Shown here in pieces: positions 58,601 through 64,000 of a stretch of 64,000 bases of DNA. The position numbers and the translations under genes are program-made. Position 1 is the first letter of the stretch; every line of letters starts with the position of its first letter. The notes beneath the pieces are model-generated. The model was given only the letters and a program-made list of their open reading frames with translations, had not been told where the DNA came from and did not search any database. This stretch comes from Axinella damicornis (Eukaryota > Porifera > Demospongiae > Axinellida > Axinellidae): contig OZ007506.1 in NCBI GenBank assembly GCA_963931865.1, positions 17,560,242-17,624,241 of the forward strand, in the 5' to 3' direction.

Positions 58601-60642
58601 AGAGTATGTGTGCCTTCATTGATGCCAAGTCCTACCGATTATATAATTATTCATAACGAGGGGCAACCGCACTCCTAGTAGCCGTGATGCAACCGGTTGC
58701 AACTCGCTGGTAGCGCAAGCTACGCATTGCATTGGCTCATTCCAATTAACGCACATGTCACGTGAGGACCACGTTCGAGTCGGCAATGGCGTCTGAAGGG
58801 AAGACAAGAACTTAATACAGCACTCACAACTTCGCCAGCATCGTGAGTTTCGGCATGTGAGCGTCAGTGAACGACAGCAATCACGGCTGTGTGGTCAGAA
58901 TCTTTGTGGGGCCTTCGTAAGACTGTACTGGCAACCAATGTCGAAGGGATCGGGAGCGATCGAACAATGGCGGCCGACGGCACAACAAAAGCGCTTGTAT
59001 CTCCACCACCGAGGTGAGTTTCAGCACCAAAATTGTACGGTTGGGACAGTGCATGATAGCGATCATGAAGGTGTAGTCAGAATCTTTGTACGCCATTCCT
59101 ATCACTCGAACGAGTTATTTACATTAATTATATTACGCAGCACAATTTTTCCCCTACCAGGAGTGTAATTATACGTCTGATCAGTCCCATTCCATTCATG
59201 TACGTATGGCATTCAAATTCCATGTATGAAAACAGCATGAAAGCAATTTCATAGCATTTTCATTCGCATTAATTTGGGGGGGATGACAATGAAAATCACA
59301 TGAAATTGCTAGGAAATTCAGGCATGAAAATGCAATGAAATACCATGATATGAGTTCCAAGAAAATTCATGGGTATTCCATGGAAAATCCATGGAAACTT
59401 TTCATGGAAATTCCACATACTAATTCACACTGTTTTCACACAAATTTCATGGTATTTTCCAACAAACTGTACCTATGAAATCCCTGGGGAACGTTAAAAA
59501 TTCATAGGTTTCTGGAATTCATAGGTCATGAAAATTGCATGAAACTGCCAATGGAAAGCATAGGGTAAACCTGTGGATTTTCATATACATTTCATGGCTC
59601 TCATCTGGTAGTGTAAGGTGCGCATCATTGAGACATCATGTGACATGAGTCAGTGCAGTGTACCTCTAATACTGAGTATGCTCTCATGTGGTGCCTCATT
59701 TTTAGGTTCCCTGCTCTAATTTTCATATGCAGTTTAATATTGATGTTTTGATGGCTTAATGTGATTGGCTGTATCCCATTGTACGTAGGGGAGTGAGTGC
59801 AGTGGAAGGCAGAGACGGTCCCCGGGAGAAACTGGTGAGTCTTTAGTGCGTTGTACTGTAGGGCAAGAATACGAGCCTGGTGGTTATCCTCGTTCCCAGG
59901 CTCGTACGGGAACAAGGCTAATTCCAGTACTGTTGCCATTGCTGTAACTAGTGGAATGCAGGACATTGGAGGGCGAGCCTGAGCAAAGTGCATAGCTATA
60001 TATGGATTTTGCGTGCAGGACATGCAAGGAGCAGTTGCATTCACATGATTGTCATCAGAATGTGACCGGGCAATGAGCACAGAAATTATGGCACTCTTGA
60101 AACATACACTCGTGCACATCACAGCAACTGTGAGTCAGGTTAGCGTAATATAGCCTAGCAGCAACGTCACCGGCCATGGTGGTACGTGTAGGTCCACGCG
60201 CTGTCTCCGTCTTTGTCAGTATCGCCGAGGAGGAAGAATGTTCATGGTGCTCTAGCCAATGTCCACGAGTGGTCTCCGTCTTTGTTGTCGCCATCGTTTG
60301 TCGAACAGGTAGCTAGATGGTTCGTCGAGTTCCTTGAATTTGAATATTATTGTGGACGTGCAAGTGAAATTCGCTGATTTAAAATTTACGGTAAGTGCAA
60401 GATCCAACCAAACAAGACACATACATACACACGCACAGCGCGATGAAGTCACGCTAGTGTGGGGCTCGCTCAGGCTCGCCCCAATTATGTTGTTCTGTGG
60501 AGTGAGAACATGATGAGCCTGGCCCCATGTGGATAATTAGGAGAGGGCGTAGCCGTGCACACTTGCAAATTTCCCTCAAGTGTGACCAACCCCTCTCACT
60601 GATAATTCAGTGTGTGGTATTGAAAACGAGTTCCATTGTGTG

Positions 60643-60689
<47 letters not shown>

Positions 60690-62277
60690 CGTGTGTGTGT
60701 GCGTGTGCACGTGTGTGTTGATTGTGTGTGTGTGCGTGTGCACATTTGTGTGTGTGTGTGTGTGTGTGCGTGTGTTGATTGTGTGTGTGTGTGTGTGTGC
60801 GTGTAGCCTCTTCTGAGGCTGTTCCAGCTCCAGTTGTTGTTTGCTTGCAGTACAACAGAACCACCTCACGACCTCATGTGAGGAGGTTTAGCAGACACTC
60901 CTCAGTTTGTGTGGGTGTACAGTAAATGAGGATTTCATATAAAAGTCTGCTGTGTAAACTCAAATACTGTACATAGTATGTGAGTGTGTGTATGTGCAAG
61001 CATGTGTTGCACTTCCACAGGATTCTGTCTTCCCTTCCCTCCAGCCCTCCCCTCCCCACCCCCTCCCTCCTCCACTGCTGCCACAGGATCGGGGACTGCC
61101 CGTCCCAGGATAGGTCAGTAGAGAAGTCAGTGTGGGATGTGTGAGTGTACACATTGTAGCCCTAGTTGTACATCAGCTCAGTAAACTAGCTGAACGAGGG
61201 TGCGGACGGGTGGTCATCGGCCAACTATTGAAAGCTCATTAATGAGTGGGTGAGGTCGGAGTCACACTAATGTTCAGAGGATGGCTGAGGGCACTTGTGT
61301 GATGTTTGCAGGGTGAAAACCCGAGATTGACTGTTGAGATCTTTTCTCAGGAAGTCCCTTTAGCCTATGGGTCTGCATGACAATTGAGAGTAGGTATGTT
61401 ACCTCATCTGTGTGGCTGCATTGTTAGCCACCTGGCCACATTGTTAAACCAGCAGTCACCTTAGACCTTGGTCTGGTAGTAAGCCACACCCACTTCCTCA
61501 GTATTGCTCGAGCAGCACGAGATGTGATGGTGTAGTAGGGGTGGGCAATATATCGTTATTATCGTATATCGTGATATTAAGACACCATGATAATCGTATC
61601 GTGGTGGTTTTAAAATTATCGTCATATCGTGTTCACATTATTAGTGGTGTTGGTTTTGCAGAAATAAGGCATGCAGTAGCTAAATAGTGTATTTATGACA
61701 ACATAGTAAATGCTTGGCTTGTAGAAATATTCTAGTGTGGCATGAGAAGTTAAAAAAGCTAGCCAAAATGCAATATTGTGATAATATCGAATATCGTGAT
61801 AACTAACACATATATCGTGAACACATTATTCTGATATCGCCCACCCCTATGGTGTAGGGAATGTGTATGTACTGACATGCACTGGCTGTGTGGCCACAGA
61901 CTACTGTTGCCATCAGTGCAGAGTTGGTAGACATTGAACTGTGTTTCCCTGTGTCCCTCCTGGCAGGAGACAAGCCTGAGATGTGGCAGCTGCAGAGGTT
62001 TGTTGGTGTGAGCGGGAGGCCGGTCAGGGTGGTGGAGGAGGTCTGCGCTGACTGGGAGAAGCTGGCACTTGCCCTCCAGTTCCGTGGTGGGGTCATCAGG
62101 GCAGTGAGGGAGAGCGAGAGGCCACTGGTGGAGCCAGCTTGTCGGCGCATTCTGGAGCGGTGGTCAGTGGACGGAGAGGGTCGACAGCCGGTGACCTGGG
62201 AGACCCTGATCGAGTGTCTGGAGGACATTGAATATGGCACTCTAGCCAGTGATCTGAGAAGGGAGCTGGAGCCATGA
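51786..62277 (+). CDS. Gene 5 (subtype B): intact kelch-Roc-COR-Death protein, 1159 aa
   Basis: Exons 51786-52653, 55321-57506, 59789-59834, 61045-61113, 61967-62277; 3480 nt, 1159 codons plus TGA, fully open. Phases 1, 0, 1, 1. Domains: kelch (1-289), Roc with P-loop GKS at 324-326, DTGGQ at 495-499 and THKD at 589-592, COR to 1018, linker to about 1056, type B Death domain to 1159. Introns have grown by insertion of a 2-kb CACTA-ended element (intron 2), a repeat of the GGGGCGAGCC family and TG repeats (intron 3) and an hAT-like element (intron 4). All insertions lie outside exons and splice sites, as expected for a copy under selection. Confidence 0.84.
52654..55320 (+). other. Gene 5 intron 1 (2.7 kb)
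   Basis: Collinear with intron 1 of gene 3. Contains the CAGAGATGCC element (53294-53744), a unit-specific hairpin MITE (54172-54226), the shared MITE at about 54390-54460, and a CT-rich tract before the acceptor. Confidence 0.6.
54172..54226. mobile_element. Hairpin MITE, 9-bp TSD CCATAGTTG
   Basis: TAGCCTCGTTCCCAGGCCC ... GGGCCTGGGTACGAGGCTA; TSD 54163-54171 and 54227-54235. Gene 3 intron 1 has the empty site (near 29241). Confidence 0.87.
55321..57506 (+). CDS. Gene 5 exon 2: Roc GTPase and COR domain
   Basis: Acceptor ctgtacgcag, donor GAG|GTACGT. DEQRHLAAFELAMRQKG start (B type). P-loop GPPRSGKSS, STGVADK, DTGGQ, FFAGTHKD. Substitutions not shared by other copies include ERATPS after the P-loop and SGLSVFF beside the G3 strand. 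COR is complete: PSWLIFSLTIR, VLSYEECFQVARQCG, FGIFPFSTFEQISG, RYFMPCVL, FTRAFRAIRAFFAPSYPSLL, CGYCPKGLF, CGEVRRYIERGIREV, HERWFTE. Open throughout. Confidence 0.9.
57553..59613. mobile_element. CACTA-ended transposon (2.06 kb) in gene 5 intron 2
   Basis: Ends CACTACCAG ... CTGGTAGTG, with inverted arms continuing through CCATGAAATGTATATGAAA. Flanked by TAA (57550-57552, 59614-59616); genes 2 and 3 show the empty site GAAGTAAGGTGTG. Subterminal zones (57560-57950, 59210-59600) are dense in ATGAAA/TTTCAT motifs, as in CACTA (EnSpm) elements. The middle has no recognisable transposase, so it looks non-autonomous. Confidence 0.8.
59789..59834 (+). CDS. Gene 5 exon 3: short linker exon, 46-bp form
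   Basis: Acceptor gtacgtag, donor CTG|GTGAGT (the strongest donor of the five). Encodes GSECSGRQRRSPGET; same length class as gene 3. Confidence 0.68.
59835..61044 (+). other. Gene 5 intron 3
   Basis: Contains an insertion ending CTCGCTCAGGCTCGCCCC near 60481, related to the element in gene 3 intron 4, and an interrupted TG run (60636-60803). Confidence 0.6.
60636..60803 (+). repeat. Interrupted (TG)n microsatellite
   Basis: TG runs broken by CG, CA and TTGATTG interruptions. Located in gene 5 intron 3, as is the pure TG run of gene 3. Confidence 0.93.
61045..61113 (+). CDS. Gene 5 exon 4: Pro/Ser/Thr linker exon
   Basis: 69 bp between acceptor cttccctccag and donor GATAG|GTCAGT, phase 1 in and out. 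One Thr-to-Ile change at the end. Confidence 0.7.
   Translation, partial: PSPPHPLPPPLLPQDRGLPVPG
61536..61849. mobile_element. hAT-like MITE, 8-bp TSD TGGTGTAG
   Basis: TAGGGGTGGGC ... GCCCACCCCTA ends, rich in ATATCGTGATA. TSD at 61528-61535 and 61850-61857. 314 bp in intron 4 of gene 5, 117 bp before the Death exon acceptor. Confidence 0.82.
61967..62277 (+). CDS. Gene 5 exon 5: Death domain type B
   Basis: Acceptor ccctcctggcag, stop TGA 62275-62277. DKPEMWQLQRFVGV, CADWEKLALALQFRGGVIRAV, ERWSVDGEG, VTWETLIECLEDIEYGTLASDL, ending ELEP. Helix 2 DWEKL and helix 5/6 TWETL are typical Death-domain positions. Confidence 0.83.
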
Positions 62278-63674
62278 AGGATTTAGGACCATCCCGGAAC
62301 AGGTGTGTGCATGGTCAGTAGTATGAGGATATTCAAATGTGACTGTCGGTACGCTAGTGGTCACTCCCATAGGGACTGTGCTAACAGCTGGACCAGTGGA
62401 AGCTCATGACTCCATGCTGAGTGTTTTGTACCAGGAATGGGTTGTGTGGGATGATCACTATAGTAACCAGTGTTCCTTGGTACACAGATTAGCAATGGGT
62501 GATGAATTTGAAGACAGCAATGAATATTCTTGTTTGATGGAAGTCATAGTAATCACATTGTTTACTTCCTGTCAGAGATGGGAGAGAGGTCCCAGCAAGT
62601 GATAGCAGGTCATGAATAGTATCAGTATCCTGTTCCAACTGGAGGTGTTTATAGAACAGATACCCTGCGGGAAGGATAGCGTGTACGTAGCTACAATCGC
62701 CGGGGCATCTCTCTGTCCGTTTTTCAGTACAGTATAATTAATCATACTACTGATGCTTCGATCGATGCATGATGATTATTTTTGTGTGAACATGTGCTAT
62801 CGTGTATATATAGTGTTCGTGTATGCCCGTATCCAAGGTGTGGGAGTGACCAACTGCCGTATATACGTACTATGGCTTTGATCGTGAAGAGGTTGGACCA
62901 AATTTTACGAATAATAGGAAAAAATAGCCGAAACAATAGTAATGACGTCTGAGAAGTATGTAAGGGCTGGGATAAGACCATTTTCTACCGGTCATCTCGA
63001 AACATGGAGTTTCCAACTGCAGTATGTTTCCTGTTTTTGAAAAGACTCTGTGATCATGAAGAGCTGTAGTCAATGTTATGAATAAGTCCCTTTTTGGGGG
63101 GTCTATGACACAAGATTTTTCACTGGACAGACAGACAGACAACGGACAGATGACAGACGGACAAAACCGATTGCTTAACCCTGCTTCGCACATGCACGCA
63201 CGGAGTATGTATAACTACATCCCATCCCTAAAGTGTGTCCCTGCATGGTACACAGCTGTCCTGCGTCCTTGTCCCATGCTCCCTGTATGAATGGAGAAGG
63301 GAGGAGTGGGGAGGGCCTGATAACCAGCTGTAGCTACTGAATTGAATGAAGCATTTGCCTCTGGTTGTAGAGTATCATGCATTGGTGAGAGAATCCAGTT
63401 GTGGATGGGGGGCAACGAAACTGCATGCACCTCATTTCCACCATTAATGGTTAGCTATAGAAAGTAGTATAATGGCGTGCTTGGGTGGAATTGATGGTCT
63501 TCAAGTGCGTATACATTCTATAGTCTAAAAGTTGTGTTGGTCCTATTCACTTGCTAGCCTCAATCATTCCCAGACCAACTGCACTGCTTGCACCTGTGAT
63601 TGTAGTACCAGTATTGACCCTGGTCCCTCTCCCTCCTGCCCCCTCTTCTCTTCAGCAGCTGCCACTCTTAACCC
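62278..63674 (+). other. 3' flank of gene 5, B-type, truncated
   Basis: Collinear with the 3' flanks of genes 2 and 3 up to CTGCCACTCTTAACCCC, where it is joined directly to COR sequence of gene 6. A small deletion near 63643 removed the candidate 3' UTR exon start. No gene recognised. Confidence 0.6.
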
Positions 63675-64000
63675 CTCATCATTGCCCCACTGGAGGAGGA
63701 GGAGGATGGGGAGAGGAGATACTTCATGCCATGCGTACTGGCACACACCATGCCACCAGAGTCATGGTTTACGCGAGCTTTTAGAGCAATAAAAGCATTG
63801 TTTTCGCCATCATATCCCTCCCTCCTCATTGGCTTCAGATGTGGCTACTGCCCCAAGGGTCTCTTCGCGGCCCTGGTGGTGTACCTCCTGGCTAACACAA
63901 AGTCTTGTTTCCAATGGAGGCTCCAGAGAGACCGAATCTTCAGAGATCAGATCTCGTTTTTGGTGGGCCCCTACGACACAGTTACGATAACTGTACAGCC
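63675..64000 (+). pseudogene. Gene 6 fragment: COR C-terminal part, subtype A, cut by window end
   Basis: From about 63675 the sequence reads LIIAPLEEEEDGERRYFMPCVLAHTMPPESWFTRAFRAIKALFSPSYPSLLIGF and on to DTVTITVQ, open to the window edge. Details such as PESWFTRAF, LFSPSYP and TKSCFQWRL match gene 4, not gene 5. Upstream sequence is the 3' flank of gene 5, so kelch, Roc and the first half of COR are missing. An in-frame TAA at 63669-63671 immediately precedes the fragment, so it cannot be read from upstream. Probably a dead remnant. Its downstream exons are outside the window. Confidence 0.82.

Overview
The window looks like nuclear DNA from an early-branching animal, most plausibly a sponge. 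Genes are split by GT-AG introns, CT-rich tracts precede 3' splice sites, and intergenic DNA is packed with small non-autonomous transposons, a tRNA-derived SINE and microsatellites. No bacterial-style gene organisation is present. The species assignment is inference.

The window is a tandem array of five related genes plus the start of a sixth, all on the + strand, about 11-13 kb apart. Every gene has the same five coding exons: (1) a six-bladed kelch beta-propeller with the start codon, (2) a large Roc GTPase plus COR exon, (3) a 55- or 46-bp exon, (4) a 69-bp Pro/Ser/Thr exon, (5) a Death-domain-like exon ending in the stop. Splice sites and phases (1, 0, 1, 1) match in all copies. Joined exons give 1163 codons for gene 4 and 1159 for gene 5 with no interruption. 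I read this as one fused receptor-like protein: propeller sensor, GTP-dependent switch and dimeriser, Death-fold effector.

Layout: gene 1 about 3.9-13.2 kb (premature TAG in the Death exon); gene 2 about 16.9-23.1 kb (about 760 bp of COR deleted, frameshifted); gene 3 about 26.7-36.7 kb (one-base frameshift in COR); gene 4 about 40.5-46.5 kb (intact); gene 5 about 51.8-62.3 kb (intact); gene 6, a COR fragment from about 63.68 kb that runs off the window. By Roc-exon start and Death-exon type, genes 1 and 4 form subtype A and genes 2, 3 and 5 subtype B. Gene 6 resembles gene 4 (A), so the order is A-B-B-A-B-A.

Between copies the kelch framework is nearly constant. Substitutions concentrate just before the first strand of each blade and just after the double glycine, the positions that form the ligand face of kelch propellers such as Keap1. 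With the NLR-like layout and the frequent broken copies, this suggests a diversifying recognition family (innate immune or self/non-self). That function is a hypothesis.

Between genes, homologous units carry the same upstream block (CCAAT-like motif, candidate 5' UTR exon), a tRNA-type SINE and a pogo-like MITE. Later insertions distinguish copies, and the other copies often show the empty site. They include hairpin MITEs with TAG(C/T)CTCGTTCC ends and 9-bp target duplications, a CACTA-ended element, a TTAA-flanked piggyBac-like element and an 8-bp-TSD hAT-like element.
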